From positions 17,883 to 81,882 of the forward strand of contig JANNBM010000017.1 of the NCBI GenBank assembly GCA_031385445.1: 64,000 nt of DNA, given 5' to 3'. Position numbers and translations under genes: made by a program. Source of the stretch: CAIYZT01 sp031385445. GTDB taxonomy: Bacteria > Pseudomonadota > Alphaproteobacteria > Rhodobacterales > Rhodobacteraceae. Below, piece by piece: positions 36,073-45,547 of the stretch. Below the pieces are notes generated by a model. The model saw only the letters and a list, made by a program, of their open reading frames with translations, ran no database searches and had not been told where the DNA came from. How positions within the stretch are numbered: the first letter of the stretch is position 1; every line of letters begins with the position of its first letter.

Positions 36073-38511
36073 TTACGGCGCGATCCGCGCCTCGGCGATC
36101 TGCACCTCGGCCTCGGCCCGCAGATCGGTGGCCGAAAACCCGGCTTTGATCGCGAACCGCCCGCCTTCAACCCGCCAATTGCGCGCGGCCTCGTCCCAAT
36201 AGGCGAAATCGCGGGGGCTTAGATCAAACTGCAGGACCTGCGCCGCGCCGGCCTGCAGCCGGACCTTGGCAAAGGCTTTCAGCTCTTTATCTGGCCGCGA
36301 AATGCTCGCATCGGGCGCGCTGACATAGATCTGCACGACGCTGCTGCCCGCCTGCGCGCCGGTGTTGCGCAGGGTCACCTGCACGTGGCCCGAAGGCGTT
36401 GCCGTCAACCCCTCCAGCGCGAAAGTGGTATAGCCAAGGCCGTGACCAAAGGCGAAAAGCGGCGTAATCCCCTGCCGGTCATAGTGGCGGTAGCCGATGA
36501 AAACCCCCTCGTCATAGCGCACATGGCCCGACAGACCGGGATAAACCTCGGCATCCTGACTTTGCGTCGGATTGTCCTGCCAGCGCCGGGGAAAGGTCTG
36601 CGCCAGCCGCCCCGAAGGCTCCGCTTTGCCCAGCAAAACGTCTGCAATCGCATTGCCCGCCTCTTGGCCCGGATACCAACATTGCACAACCGCACGCGCT
36701 TGTGCGAGCCATGGCATTTCCACCGGCCCACCAGTTTGCAGCACGACGACCGTGTTCGGATTGGCCTTCAGCACCGCCGCGACCAGTTCATCCTGCCGCC
36801 CCGGCAGGCAGATGGTGTCAAGATCGGACCCTTCGGTGTCCCACTCGCCATTGCGGCCCACAAAGACCACCGCCCGCTCTGCCGACGCCGCCACCCGCGC
36901 CGCCTCGGCAATCTCAGGCTCGCCCATCGGCCGCCCGATCCCAAGACGAAACGCCGAAAACACCAGATTGTCGGAAGGGCGGTTGCAAAATTCCACTGTC
37001 ACCACAGCCACCTGCCCCTTGGTGAGCGTAATCACTCCGACGACCTCATCACAGCCCTCTTCAAAGAAGGTGCGACCTTTTTTCCAACCATCCCAGGCGT
37101 TTGCCACCAACCGCCCATCCACAAACACCCGTGCATAGCCCGCCGAAATCACGCCAACCCGGTGCGTGCCAGCCTTTTCGGCGGTGAACTCGGTGCGCAT
37201 CCGCGCGGAGAAGTCTGCCGGATCGGCCATGCCGCCCGCGAAGGGCGGGAACCAGAAACTCGTGGCGCTGTCCAAGGTTTCGGTGAACACCGGCTGGCCT
37301 TGAAAGCTGCGGCCGCGGTGATAATCCACCTGAACCGGACCGGCGAGCAAAGGCTCCCAGCGGTGATTGGTGCAGCCCGGGCTATAGCGCAGCGCATCCT
37401 CCCCAAGGGCTGCCACCAGCCCTTCCCAGGGGCTGACCGCGTAATGCGGGTTCAGCTGCGCCGAACCGCCGCCCATGATCTGCGCCACTTTGCCATTCGG
37501 GCCGATCACCGCAAGCGAGCCTGAGGCGGCCAGCGGCATCAACCCGCCGTCATTTTTCAACAAAACCGCCGCCTCTGCCCCCGCCCGCCGGATCAGCGCG
37601 GCGGTTTCGGGCCGCAGATCTGCCCGCTCGGAAAAGGCGCGGTGATCGTCCAGCGATCCCGCCCGCGCCATCAGCCGCAGCATCGCGCGGGCGCGGGTGC
37701 GCACGGTTTGCTCCGAAACCTCGCCCGCCTGCACCGCCGCCACCAGTTTGGCCCCCCGGTCGCGGCTTGGCCCCGGCATTTCCAGATCAAGCCCCGCATT
37801 CACCGTGGGCGCCGTGGTGCGCGATCCAAACCAATCAGACATGACAATGCCGTCATAGCCCCAGTCGCCGCGCAAAACCTCGGTCAAAAGCCAATGATTT
37901 TCCGCCGCATAGGTGCCATTCACCTTGTTATAGGACGACATGATGCCCCAGGTCTTTGCCCGCTTCACCGCCGCCTCAAACGGCACCAGATACACCTCGC
38001 GCAGGCTGCGCTCGTCGATGTCCGACGAAATCGTCGTGCGCTCGATCTCGCTTTCGTTGCCGACAAAGTGCTTGATCGTGGCCGAAATCCCCTGCCCCTG
38101 CAGGCCATCAATATAGGCCACGGCCAGCTCGGCCGTCAGCACCGGGTCTTCGGAATAGCATTCGAAATTCCGCCCATTGGTCACCGAGCGCTGAATATTC
38201 ACCGTCGGCGCAAGCAGCACATGGGCGTTTTTCGACTTCACCTCATCCGCCAAAGCCGCGCCAATTTCGCGCACCAAGTCCAGGTTCCAGCTGGCCCCCA
38301 GCGCGATCCCCACCGGAAACGCCGCCGATTTGACCCCGCCAATCAGACTGCCGCCGCCGCGCGCGCCGTTCGGCCCGTCGCTGACCCGCAGCGCGCCGAT
38401 TCCCAGCCGTTCAATCGCCGGAATGGACCAGAAATCGGCCCCCGACAGTATCTGCACCTGCTCTTCAAGGCTCATCTGGTTCAGCAAGTCATCAATGCGC
38501 GATTCGGTCAT
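36073..38511 (-). CDS. Beta-glucosidase, glycoside hydrolase family 3 with PA14 domain
   Basis: An 812-aa enzyme that releases glucose from beta-glucosides. The GH3 N-terminal barrel includes RVSDGPNGARGG, FECYSEDPVLTAELAVAYID, QGISATIKHFVGNESEIERT and the nucleophile motif GIVMSDWFGS (Asp of SDW). The alpha/beta sandwich has AAVLLKNDGGLMPL and, after a PA14-like insert around residues 380-520 (DYHRGRSFQGQPVFTETLDS), the block VVVLQTGGPVEMPWL. A C-terminal fibronectin-III-like domain ends it (LKAFAKVRLQAGAAQVLQFD). No signal peptide, so the substrate is probably imported. It is a single gene, with no sugar transporter adjacent. Confidence 0.95.
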   Translation of the reverse strand: MTESRIDDLLNQMSLEEQVQILSGADFWSIPAIERLGIGALRVSDGPNGARGGGSLIGGVKSAAFPVGIALGASWNLDLVREIGAALADEVKSKNAHVLLAPTVNIQRSVTNGRNFECYSEDPVLTAELAVAYIDGLQGQGISATIKHFVGNESEIERTTISSDIDERSLREVYLVPFEAAVKRAKTWGIMSSYNKVNGTYAAENHWLLTEVLRGDWGYDGIVMSDWFGSRTTAPTVNAGLDLEMPGPSRDRGAKLVAAVQAGEVSEQTVRTRARAMLRLMARAGSLDDHRAFSERADLRPETAALIRRAGAEAAVLLKNDGGLMPLAASGSLAVIGPNGKVAQIMGGGSAQLNPHYAVSPWEGLVAALGEDALRYSPGCTNHRWEPLLAGPVQVDYHRGRSFQGQPVFTETLDSATSFWFPPFAGGMADPADFSARMRTEFTAEKAGTHRVGVISAGYARVFVDGRLVANAWDGWKKGRTFFEEGCDEVVGVITLTKGQVAVVTVEFCNRPSDNLVFSAFRLGIGRPMGEPEIAEAARVAASAERAVVFVGRNGEWDTEGSDLDTICLPGRQDELVAAVLKANPNTVVVLQTGGPVEMPWLAQARAVVQCWYPGQEAGNAIADVLLGKAEPSGRLAQTFPRRWQDNPTQSQDAEVYPGLSGHVRYDEGVFIGYRHYDRQGITPLFAFGHGLGYTTFALEGLTATPSGHVQVTLRNTGAQAGSSVVQIYVSAPDASISRPDKELKAFAKVRLQAGAAQVLQFDLSPRDFAYWDEAARNWRVEGGRFAIKAGFSATDLRAEAEVQIAEARIAP

Positions 38512-38652
38512 GGCAGGGCCCCCTCTTTTGCGCTTTCATTGCAAATCGAGCCCCAGGTTTGCAAGCTATAACGCGATTGCGGCCTGCCGATCGCCCCTTC
38601 CCCCCCCCGCGCCCTTCGCCTAACCTGCCTGCCAATTCACAAGGAGACAGCC

Positions 38653-39357
38653 ATGACCTTTCACATCGGCGCCAAGCCGGGCGACATCGCGGAAACCGTG
38701 CTTTTGCCGGGCGATCCTTACCGCGCGCGCTGGGCCGCGCAGACCTTTTTGAAAGATGCGGTTCTGGTGAACGAAGTGCGCGGCATGCTGGGCTATACCG
38801 GCACCTACAAGGGCAACCGCGTCACGATCCATGGCTCGGGGATGGGCATGCCGTCCTTGTCGATTTATGTGAACGAATTGATCCGCGACTATGGCGCGCA
38901 AACCCTGATCCGCATCGGATCGGCGGGCGCGCTGCAGCCCCATGTCAATGTGCGCGACGTGGTTCTGGCGCAGACGGCCAGCAACAACGGCTCGCCTTCG
39001 CGGTCGATCTTCAAAGAGCTGAACTTTGCCCCCTGCGCCGATTTCGGCCTGCTCAGCGCGGCGCATAGGGCGGCGCAAAGCATCGGCGTGCCGGTGCATG
39101 TCGGCGGCATCTATTCATCCGACACCTTTTATGACGAGCGGCAGGATCTGTCGGACCAGCTGCAACGCCACGGCACCCTTTGCGTGGAAATGGAGGCGGC
39201 GGAGCTGTACCATCTCGCCGCCCGCTATGGCCGCCGCGCCTTGGCGATCCTGACCATTTCCGACCATATCCTGACGCACGAAGCCCTGCCCGCCGATCAA
39301 CGCGAGCGCAGCTTTGGCGCCATGGTCGAGGTGGCGCTTGAAGCCGCCTTTGCCTGA
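38653..39357 (+). CDS. deoD: Purine nucleoside phosphorylase, DeoD type
   Basis: A 234-aa enzyme of the hexameric PNP class. It cleaves purine (deoxy)nucleosides with phosphate to free base and (deoxy)ribose 1-phosphate. Motifs are VLLPGDPYRARWAAQTFL, IHGSGMGMPSLSIYVNEL, LIRIGSAGALQPHVNVRDVV, VEMEAAELYHLAARYGRRAL (ribose-binding E-M-E) and the catalytic Asp in TISDHILTHE. Length matches E. coli DeoD (239). AAGGAG precedes the ATG. It is followed by an SHMT-like gene 16 bases on, an uncommon partner. Confidence 0.96.
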   Translation: MTFHIGAKPGDIAETVLLPGDPYRARWAAQTFLKDAVLVNEVRGMLGYTGTYKGNRVTIHGSGMGMPSLSIYVNELIRDYGAQTLIRIGSAGALQPHVNVRDVVLAQTASNNGSPSRSIFKELNFAPCADFGLLSAAHRAAQSIGVPVHVGGIYSSDTFYDERQDLSDQLQRHGTLCVEMEAAELYHLAARYGRRALAILTISDHILTHEALPADQRERSFGAMVEVALEAAFA

Positions 39358-39373
39358 CCGGCAAAGCCGTCCT

Positions 39374-40696
39374 ATGCCCCACCTCGCCCCCCGCGCTTGG
39401 GTTCCGCCCGCCGCCGAAAGCCATATCCAGACCCTCGCGCTGGGCGCATTGGCCCCTTCGCGCGAGGTGGCAAACCGGATCGAGGCGCTGATCCGCCAGA
39501 ACCTTCGGATTCATGATCACGATTGTTTCAACCTGAACCCCGCCACGAACGTGATGAACCCCGCCGCAGAGGCCGCCCTTTCGCGCGGCCTCTGCTCGCG
39601 GCCCTCGCTTGGTTATCCGGGGGATAAATATGAGATGGGGCTGGAGGCGATCGAAGAGATCGAGGTGCTGGCCGCCGCCCTCGCCGCCGAGATCTTTGGC
39701 GCGACATACGCCGAGGTTCGGGTCGGCTCGGGCGCGCTTGCCAACCTTTATGGCTTCATGGCGCTCGCCAGTCCCGGCGACGCGATCATCGCCCCGCCGG
39801 GCAGCGTTGGCGGCCATGTCACCCATCACGCCAATGGCTGCGCCGGGCTTTACGGGCTGATCACCCACCCCGCCCCGATCAACGCCGATGGCTATACCGT
39901 TGATCTTGAAGCGCTTCGTACCCTCGCCTTTGCGGTCCGCCCCAAGATCATCACCATCGGCGGCTCGCTGAACCTGTTTCCCCATCCGGTGCCCGAAATC
40001 CGCGCGATTGCCGATATGGTCGGCGCGAAGGTGCTGTTTGATGCCGCCCACCAATGTGGCATGATCGCGGGCGGCAGCTTTCCCAACCCGCTCGCCACAG
40101 GCGCGCATCTGATGACAATGAGCACCTATAAATCGCTCGGCGGCCCGGCTTCGGGCCTGATCGTCACCAATGACGCAGGCATCGCCCAGCGGCTTGATGC
40201 CATCGCCTATCCCGGCATGACCGCGAATTTCGACGCCGGAAAAACCGCCGCGCTTGCCCTGACGTTGCTCGATTGGCGCGATCACGGGGCCGCCTATGCG
40301 CGCGCGATGGTCGATCTGGCCCAAGCGCTTGCCCGCGAATTGCAGGCCCTTGGCATCACCGTTTTCGGCAGTGACAATGGCTTCACCCGCTCGCACCAAT
40401 TCGCCGTTCTCGCGGCCCCGTTTGGCGGCGGGCAGACCGCATCCAAAACCCTGCGCCGCGCCGGTTTTTTGGCCTGCGGCATCGGCCTGCCGGTGGCCGA
40501 AGTGCCGGGCGATCTGAACGGTCTGCGCATCGGCACGCCTGAACTTGTGCGACGCGGCGTCACGTCGGCCCATGCCCCCGCCCTTGCCGCCCTGATCGCC
40601 GAGGCTCTGCGCTCCAACGCGCCCGAAACCATCGCGCCGCGCACCGCCGCCTTTCGCGCGCAGTTTCAGGGCCTGCATTTCGTGACCGCCCGATGA
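39374..40696 (+). CDS. Serine hydroxymethyltransferase-like PLP enzyme
   Basis: A 440-aa fold-type I PLP protein. PLP lysine is probably Lys253 in the motif MTMSTYKSLGGPASGLIVTN, which corresponds to the T-T-H-K-S-L-R-G-P-R-G of SHMT but differs at several positions. Other family blocks are LGYPGDKYEMGLEAIEEIEV, VRVGSGALANLYGFMALASP and FDAAHQCGMIAGG (Asp/His over the cofactor). The divergence suggests that it is not the main GlyA but an aldolase or alpha-methylserine-type transferase. It lies between deoD and an aldo/keto reductase with a 4-base overlap to the latter. ATG at 39374 is used; the open frame before it overlaps deoD. Confidence 0.8.
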   Translation: MPHLAPRAWVPPAAESHIQTLALGALAPSREVANRIEALIRQNLRIHDHDCFNLNPATNVMNPAAEAALSRGLCSRPSLGYPGDKYEMGLEAIEEIEVLAAALAAEIFGATYAEVRVGSGALANLYGFMALASPGDAIIAPPGSVGGHVTHHANGCAGLYGLITHPAPINADGYTVDLEALRTLAFAVRPKIITIGGSLNLFPHPVPEIRAIADMVGAKVLFDAAHQCGMIAGGSFPNPLATGAHLMTMSTYKSLGGPASGLIVTNDAGIAQRLDAIAYPGMTANFDAGKTAALALTLLDWRDHGAAYARAMVDLAQALARELQALGITVFGSDNGFTRSHQFAVLAAPFGGGQTASKTLRRAGFLACGIGLPVAEVPGDLNGLRIGTPELVRRGVTSAHAPALAALIAEALRSNAPETIAPRTAAFRAQFQGLHFVTAR

Positions 40697-41676
40697 AACA
40701 GCGCCAGCTCGGAACCGGCGGCCCCCTGGTTTCGGCCATCGGGCTTGGGTGTCTGTCCTTTGGCGGCACCTGGGGGCCGACGACGGATGAAGACAGCCTC
40801 GCCACCCTCGATGCCGCCTGGGATCAGGGCATCACCTTTTTCGACACCGCGAATATCTATGGCATGGGCCGGTCCGAAACCATGATCGGCACCTGGCTGC
40901 GCCGCGCCGGCCATCGCCCTGTGATCGCCACAAAAGCCGGCATTTCGGGCGCGCTGCCCGGCGGCGTTGACAATTCCGAGGCGCATCTGCGCCGCGAGTT
41001 AGAGGCGTCGCTTCGCCGCCTCGGGGTTGAACATGTCGATCTTTTCTATGCCCACCGCCATGAAAAGACCCGGCCCATCGAAGAGCTTGCCGGCACCATG
41101 GGCCGCCTGATCGACGAGGGTAAAATCGGCGGTTATGGCTTGTCCGAAGTTGCCCCCTACACGCTGCGCCGCGCCCATGCCGAACGGTCCGTGCGCGCGG
41201 TTCAGAATGAATATTCCCTCTGGACTCGCCTGCCCGACCTTGGCCTGATCCAGACCTGCGCCGGGCTTGGCGTTGCTTTCGTGCCCTTCTCCCCGCTCGC
41301 CCGCGGCGCCCTCAGCAGCGCTGATTTCAACCCAGCGCGGCTTGATCCCACCGAAATGCGCGCCGAGATCCCAAGGTTCACCCCCGAACACTGGCCGCGC
41401 AACCGCCCCTTTGTGACGGCCTTCGCTGCTTTTGCCGCGCAAAAGGGCCTGACCCCCGCCGCCCTCGCGCTCGCGTGGACCCTCGCCCAAGGTCCGCATC
41501 TTGTGCCCATTCCCGGCACCCGCACCGCCCGCCATCTGGCCGATTGGCAAGGCGCTGCTGACATCACGCTGACCCCGGACGACCACAGCGATCTTGCCCG
41601 CATCCTGCCCCTCGGCTGGGCACATGGCGACCGCTATAACGACCAGCAAGCCCTAACGGCCGAGCGGTATTGTTAG
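40693..41676 (+). CDS. Aldo/keto reductase
   Basis: A 327-aa NADPH-dependent oxidoreductase of the AKR barrel. The catalytic tetrad is Asp51 and Tyr56 (FFDTANIYG), Lys81 (VIATKAG) and His121 (LFYAHRHEK). Cofactor-binding sequence near the end is VPIPGTRTARHLADWQGA. Closest in layout to the plant/bacterial AKR11/AKR13 type ('LGTGGPLVSAIGLGCLSFGG'). The substrate is unknown. ATGA overlap couples it to the SHMT-like gene, suggesting a shared pathway with deoD, perhaps use of a deoxyribose- or aldol-derived aldehyde. Confidence 0.92.
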   Translation: MKQRQLGTGGPLVSAIGLGCLSFGGTWGPTTDEDSLATLDAAWDQGITFFDTANIYGMGRSETMIGTWLRRAGHRPVIATKAGISGALPGGVDNSEAHLRRELEASLRRLGVEHVDLFYAHRHEKTRPIEELAGTMGRLIDEGKIGGYGLSEVAPYTLRRAHAERSVRAVQNEYSLWTRLPDLGLIQTCAGLGVAFVPFSPLARGALSSADFNPARLDPTEMRAEIPRFTPEHWPRNRPFVTAFAAFAAQKGLTPAALALAWTLAQGPHLVPIPGTRTARHLADWQGAADITLTPDDHSDLARILPLGWAHGDRYNDQQALTAERYC

Positions 41677-41826
41677 CCAAAACCTCGGCATTCAGAACCG
41701 ACCTAACCCCCAATTATCATTCCAGAAATATCTAAGGGGCGTTAAAGGCCAAGGGCCGGAGGGAGGCAAAAACCGCCCCCTCTTACGTCTTCGCCCCCGC
41801 ACCGGAACCGCCCAATCCGCAGGCCG

Positions 41827-42648
41827 TCAAGGGGCCCATTGCAGCACCGACGGATCGGCGATCCAACCCTCGCCCGGCTCTGGCAGCCCCGGCATCCCCG
41901 CCTCAGTCAGACCCGCCCGCAGCGCCCAAGCCGCCTGCACCGCGCAAATCGCGGCGTCCAGACCATCAGCATTGGGCGCGCGCGCAAGCCCTTCCGGCAG
42001 AACCACCGAAAACCCAAACCTCTGCCGCCCCGCTTCCCCGCTCAGCGCCGTGACCAAGGCCTGCCGGGCGGCGCGCAGGGCGTCGCTGTCGCGGCTGTCA
42101 GATTTGTAACTGATCCGCCCGCCCAGCAGGCTGCGCGCCGCGACCCCGGGATAGGCCTCGACCGCGATGCGGCTCCGGTCGCCGGTTGCAAGGCCCGGCA
42201 CATGCACCCCCGCCCGTGCCAGCCTTGGCACGCCTTCGAAAAACATCAGACCAACCGGCACGCCAAACAGCTTTTGCGGGCTGACCGCGCCCGTGGCTTT
42301 TTCGAACAATCTGCTGTGCTCGCGATCGCCCGCCGCGCGGTTTTTCTTATACTCTTCCAACTCAGCGCGAAATTCGTCACGGCTTAGCCCCGCCACCAGA
42401 CCCGCACAGTCCCGCCAGTCCAGCGGCCATCCAATGCCTTCCAAAAACCGCCGCGCCTGCGCAAACGGAAAATCGAACCCCGCAACCCAAGGGCCGGGCC
42501 GCATCAAAAACGCCTCGAACGCGGCGAAATCGGTCATCGGTTCGACCGCCTCGATGCGCAGACAATCCTGCTCAAGCCAGCCGCGCGCCGCCGTGATCGG
42601 CTTGGCCCTGCGCGGCGCCGAGGTGAAATCTACGCCCCATACACGCAC
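41827..42648 (-). CDS. DUF429 family protein
   Basis: A 273-aa protein with the DUF429 pattern: MRVWGVDFTSAPRRAKPITA at the start (an RNase H-like first strand with Asp), GFDFPFAQARRFL in the middle, YPGVAARSLLG and a late acidic NADGLDAAICAVQAAWAL. The spaced Asp residues fit an RNase H-like metal site, but no activity has been shown for the family as far as I know. It lies 5 bases downstream of the GST-like gene on the same strand and is likely co-transcribed. Confidence 0.85.
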   Translation of the reverse strand: MRVWGVDFTSAPRRAKPITAARGWLEQDCLRIEAVEPMTDFAAFEAFLMRPGPWVAGFDFPFAQARRFLEGIGWPLDWRDCAGLVAGLSRDEFRAELEEYKKNRAAGDREHSRLFEKATGAVSPQKLFGVPVGLMFFEGVPRLARAGVHVPGLATGDRSRIAVEAYPGVAARSLLGGRISYKSDSRDSDALRAARQALVTALSGEAGRQRFGFSVVLPEGLARAPNADGLDAAICAVQAAWALRAGLTEAGMPGLPEPGEGWIADPSVLQWAP

Positions 42649-42653
42649 AAATA

Positions 42654-43628
42654 TTACCCCCGCCCGTGCGGCGCATCAAAATTCAGGTCCGGCCCAATCG
42701 GGATGATCCGGTGCGGGTTGATGGTTTCGTGGCTGTAGTGGTAATGCCGGATGAAATGGTCAAACCACACGGTTTTCGCCACGTCCGGCCGCTGATACAA
42801 CTCGCGCGTGTAGGCCCATAGGTTCGGATAATCGATGATCCGGCGGCGGTTGCATTTGAAATGCAAATGATACACCGGATCAAACCGCACAAGCGTCGGG
42901 AACAGCCGCCAATCGGCCTCGGTCAGGGCATCGCCCAGCAGATAGCGGTTTGCGCTCAGATGCGCCTCCAGCCCGTCAAGACTGGCGAAAAGCGTGTTCA
43001 CCGCCTCGTCATAGGCGCTTTGGCTGGTGGCAAAACCCGCGCGGTAAACGCCGTTGTTTATGGTGCCGTAAATCCGCGCGTTGACCGGCTCGATCGCCGC
43101 GCGCAGGGCCTGCGGCCAGTAATCATCCGTGTTGCCAGTGATCCCGTCAAACGCCTGATTGAACATCCGAATGATTTCCGAGGATTCGTTGCTGACAATG
43201 CTGCCCGTCACCTTGTCCCACAAAATCGGCACCGTCACCCGCCCCGACACATCGGGCGCCGCGCGGGTATAGATGTCGCGCAGGAACGGCAGGCCGAACT
43301 GCGTGTCGCCAGTGGTGCCCGGAAAATCGGTGGCAAAGGTCCAGCCATCCGACAGCATGTCAGGATGCACGACCGAGATGGAAATATGCGGCTCCAGCCC
43401 CTTGATCGCGCGGAAAATAAGCGTGCGGTGCGCCCATGGGCAGGCATAGGAAACGTAAAGGTGATAGCGCCCGCTTTCGGCCTTGAAGCCGCCCGTGCCC
43501 GAAGGCCCCGGCGCGCCGTCCGCGGTTACCCAGTTGCGAAAACTGGCGTCCTTGCGCACAAAAGCCCCGCCGTTCGACGCGGTATCATACCAAACGTCAT
43601 GCCAAATGCCGCCAACAAGCTGTCCCAT
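42654..43628 (-). CDS. Glutathione S-transferase, Xi class (glutathionyl-hydroquinone reductase-like)
   Basis: A 324-aa protein of the YqjG/ECM4 family. The catalytic Cys63 is in VSYACPWAHRTLIFRAIKGL, which removes glutathione from glutathionyl-hydroquinones. Other family motifs are PILWDKVTGSIVSNESSEII and the C-terminal helix block YLLGDALTEADWRLFPTLVR, with the xi-class tail ETINPHRIIPIGP. Length is usual (about 320). It is a cytosolic detoxification enzyme. DUF429 follows 5 bases downstream. Confidence 0.93.
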   Translation of the reverse strand: MGQLVGGIWHDVWYDTASNGGAFVRKDASFRNWVTADGAPGPSGTGGFKAESGRYHLYVSYACPWAHRTLIFRAIKGLEPHISISVVHPDMLSDGWTFATDFPGTTGDTQFGLPFLRDIYTRAAPDVSGRVTVPILWDKVTGSIVSNESSEIIRMFNQAFDGITGNTDDYWPQALRAAIEPVNARIYGTINNGVYRAGFATSQSAYDEAVNTLFASLDGLEAHLSANRYLLGDALTEADWRLFPTLVRFDPVYHLHFKCNRRRIIDYPNLWAYTRELYQRPDVAKTVWFDHFIRHYHYSHETINPHRIIPIGPDLNFDAPHGRG

Positions 43629-43739
43629 ACGCGCCCCCGAGTTAACGGCAAACTACCGATCAATCCGCGCGCTGACCATGAACATCCGCGCAGGTTTGGC
43701 CTGCACGCGCGCACAGCCGCATTGGGCCCCGGCGCCCGT

Positions 43740-44390
43740 TCAGCGGTCCGCGCAATCGAACAGGGGCGCCACCACATCAACAGAGGCATCGACGGGGATC
43801 GCATACCACGCCATCTCGCGATAGCTCCAACCAAGCCGCCCTTTGCCCGTCGTTGCCAGAGCGTGAATTTCAAACTGAAACTCGCGCGGCGTGTTGACAA
43901 GGCTCCAGAGCAGCGTGTTGCGCCGAAACTCGGTGATCCCAAGCGCTGCTGCCTGTTGGCACATCGCGGCCTTGCTCACCCTTTCGCCGACAAATGCCGC
44001 CGCGCCCAACCCGGCCAGCAGCGCAATCGCGAGCGCCCATGTCCGCAACGGGCGCATGGCGAGGCAGAAAACAAGCGTGCCGCCCGCGACCAAAGCGCCC
44101 ATCAAAAGTGGCTGGGCCACAAAGCCCCAAAATTGATTTACCTTTGGCAGCTCGAGCATCAAAAGCGGCGGAAATGCCGCCATCATCAAGCCCACCGACA
44201 GCCCGCCCCTCAGACAGCCGAACACAAAGGCCAGGGCCGAGACGAGCAGGGCAAGGCTTCCAAACGCCTGCCGCCGCCCTTCGCGGACCGACCCCATACA
44301 AAGCCATAGCCACCCGGCAACCGCGACCATAAGGGCGACCATACCGCCCAGCATCAAAAGCGAAAAGGCAAAAGCCGACGTGCCGCCCAA
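43740..44390 (-). CDS. Integral membrane protein, hypothetical
   Basis: A 216-aa protein with about four to five hydrophobic helices in the first 130 residues (FAFSLLMLGGMVALMVAVAG, LALLVSALAFVFGCLRGG, VGLMMAAFPPLLMLELP, LMGALVAGGTLVFCLAM, ALAIALLAGLGAAAFVGERV). A soluble tail follows with WSYREMAWYAIPVDASVDVV. No family recognised. It starts 61 bases after sdhB on the same strand and may be carried on the sdh transcript, though its start is separate. Confidence 0.6.
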   Translation of the reverse strand: MGGTSAFAFSLLMLGGMVALMVAVAGWLWLCMGSVREGRRQAFGSLALLVSALAFVFGCLRGGLSVGLMMAAFPPLLMLELPKVNQFWGFVAQPLLMGALVAGGTLVFCLAMRPLRTWALAIALLAGLGAAAFVGERVSKAAMCQQAAALGITEFRRNTLLWSLVNTPREFQFEIHALATTGKGRLGWSYREMAWYAIPVDASVDVVAPLFDCADR

Positions 44391-44451
44391 GCTTTATTTC
44401 CTTTCCCGCCAGAAGCTTGGCAGAACTTACACTGCTATCAAACCAAACGCC

Positions 44452-45228
44452 TTAAACCACCCGTTCGATCATCAGCTTCTTGATATCGGCAATCGCCTTG
44501 GCCGGGTTCAGCCCTTTCGGACAAGTCTTGGCGCAGTTCATGATCGTGTGGCAGCGGTACAGTTTGAACGGATCTTCCAGATCGTCCAGCCGCGCGCCCG
44601 TCGCCTCGTCGCGGCTGTCCACGATCCAGCGGTAGGCGTGCAGCAGTGCGGCGGGCCCCAGATACTTGTCGGAATTCCACCAATAGCTTGGGCAAGACGT
44701 GCTGCAACAGGCGCACATCACGCATTCATAAAGACCGTCCAGCTTGGACCGATCCTCGATCGACTGCCGCCATTCCTTGGCCGGGCGGTTGGTTTTCGTC
44801 TCCAGCCAAGGCATGATGCTGGCATGTTGGGCATAAAAATGGGTCAGGTCGGGGATCAGATCCTTGATCACCGGCATATGCGGCAGAGGATAGATTTTGA
44901 CGTCGCCCTTCACCTCGTTTAGCCCGTAGATACAGGCCAGCGTGTTAATCCCGCCGATATTCATCGCGCAAGACCCGCAAATCCCCTCACGACAGGACCG
45001 CCGGAAGGTCAGCGTTGGGTCAATCTCGGTCTTGATCTTGATCAGCGCGTCCAGAACCATCGGCCCGCAGGTGGCCGTATCGACGAAATAGGTGTCCACC
45101 CGCGGGTTCTCGCCGTCCTCTTGGTTCCAGCGGTAAATCTGGAACTTGCGCACCGCCTTGCCCTCTGGCATCGGCCAGGTTTTGCCGGTGCGGATCTTGG
45201 AGTTTTTGGGCAACGTGAACTGGACCAT
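44452..45228 (-). CDS. sdhB: Succinate dehydrogenase iron-sulfur subunit
   Basis: A 258-aa subunit of complex II that relays electrons from FAD to quinone. The [2Fe-2S] motif is CREGICGSCAMNI...C, the [4Fe-4S] ligands are in CVMCACCSTSCPSYWWN and the [3Fe-4S] ligands in CHTIMNCAKTCPKGLNP. ATG at 45228 gives MVQFTLPKNSKIRTGKTWPM. The longer open frame upstream enters the lipoprotein gene and is rejected. Three genes separate it from sdhA. Confidence 0.97.
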   Translation of the reverse strand: MVQFTLPKNSKIRTGKTWPMPEGKAVRKFQIYRWNQEDGENPRVDTYFVDTATCGPMVLDALIKIKTEIDPTLTFRRSCREGICGSCAMNIGGINTLACIYGLNEVKGDVKIYPLPHMPVIKDLIPDLTHFYAQHASIMPWLETKTNRPAKEWRQSIEDRSKLDGLYECVMCACCSTSCPSYWWNSDKYLGPAALLHAYRWIVDSRDEATGARLDDLEDPFKLYRCHTIMNCAKTCPKGLNPAKAIADIKKLMIERVV

Positions 45229-45250
45229 GAAACGGACCTTCCTTTTTGGA

Positions 45251-45547
45251 TCAGCCCTGCGCGCCGGGCAGGGTATAGAATGGGCGGGAGGGCAGTTGGC
45301 CCGACCGTTGAACAACGCATTGATCGTAAACCTGCGAGGGATCGCGGCCCGCAAGATAGTCTGAAGACACCCCAACCTCGCCGCCGAGATAGGTGCTGCC
45401 GTCGGAATTAACGCCGATCCGCACCGTACCGCGCGGTTGCTCCGCCAGACGGCCCCGCTCAAAACACTCCGCTTCGGCTTGCGCCAACGGAATCGGCCCG
45501 CAGGCCGAAAGCAGCAGAGCTCCGAAAATCAGTGCGCTTTTGATCAC
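45251..45547 (-). CDS. Small lipoprotein in the sdh operon
   Basis: A 98-aa protein starting with GTG (45547), MIKSALIFGALLLSACGPIP, with lipobox L-S-A-C at Cys16. The mature part has one cysteine pair (AECFERG and YDQCVVQ) and R-I-G-V-N-S-D-G-S-T-Y-L-G-G, a pattern of small outer-membrane or periplasmic lipoproteins in this bacterial family. The start overlaps the stop of the preceding lipoprotein gene; sdhB follows 22 bases downstream. Role unknown, perhaps unrelated to complex II. Confidence 0.75.
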   Translation of the reverse strand: MIKSALIFGALLLSACGPIPLAQAEAECFERGRLAEQPRGTVRIGVNSDGSTYLGGEVGVSSDYLAGRDPSQVYDQCVVQRSGQLPSRPFYTLPGAQG

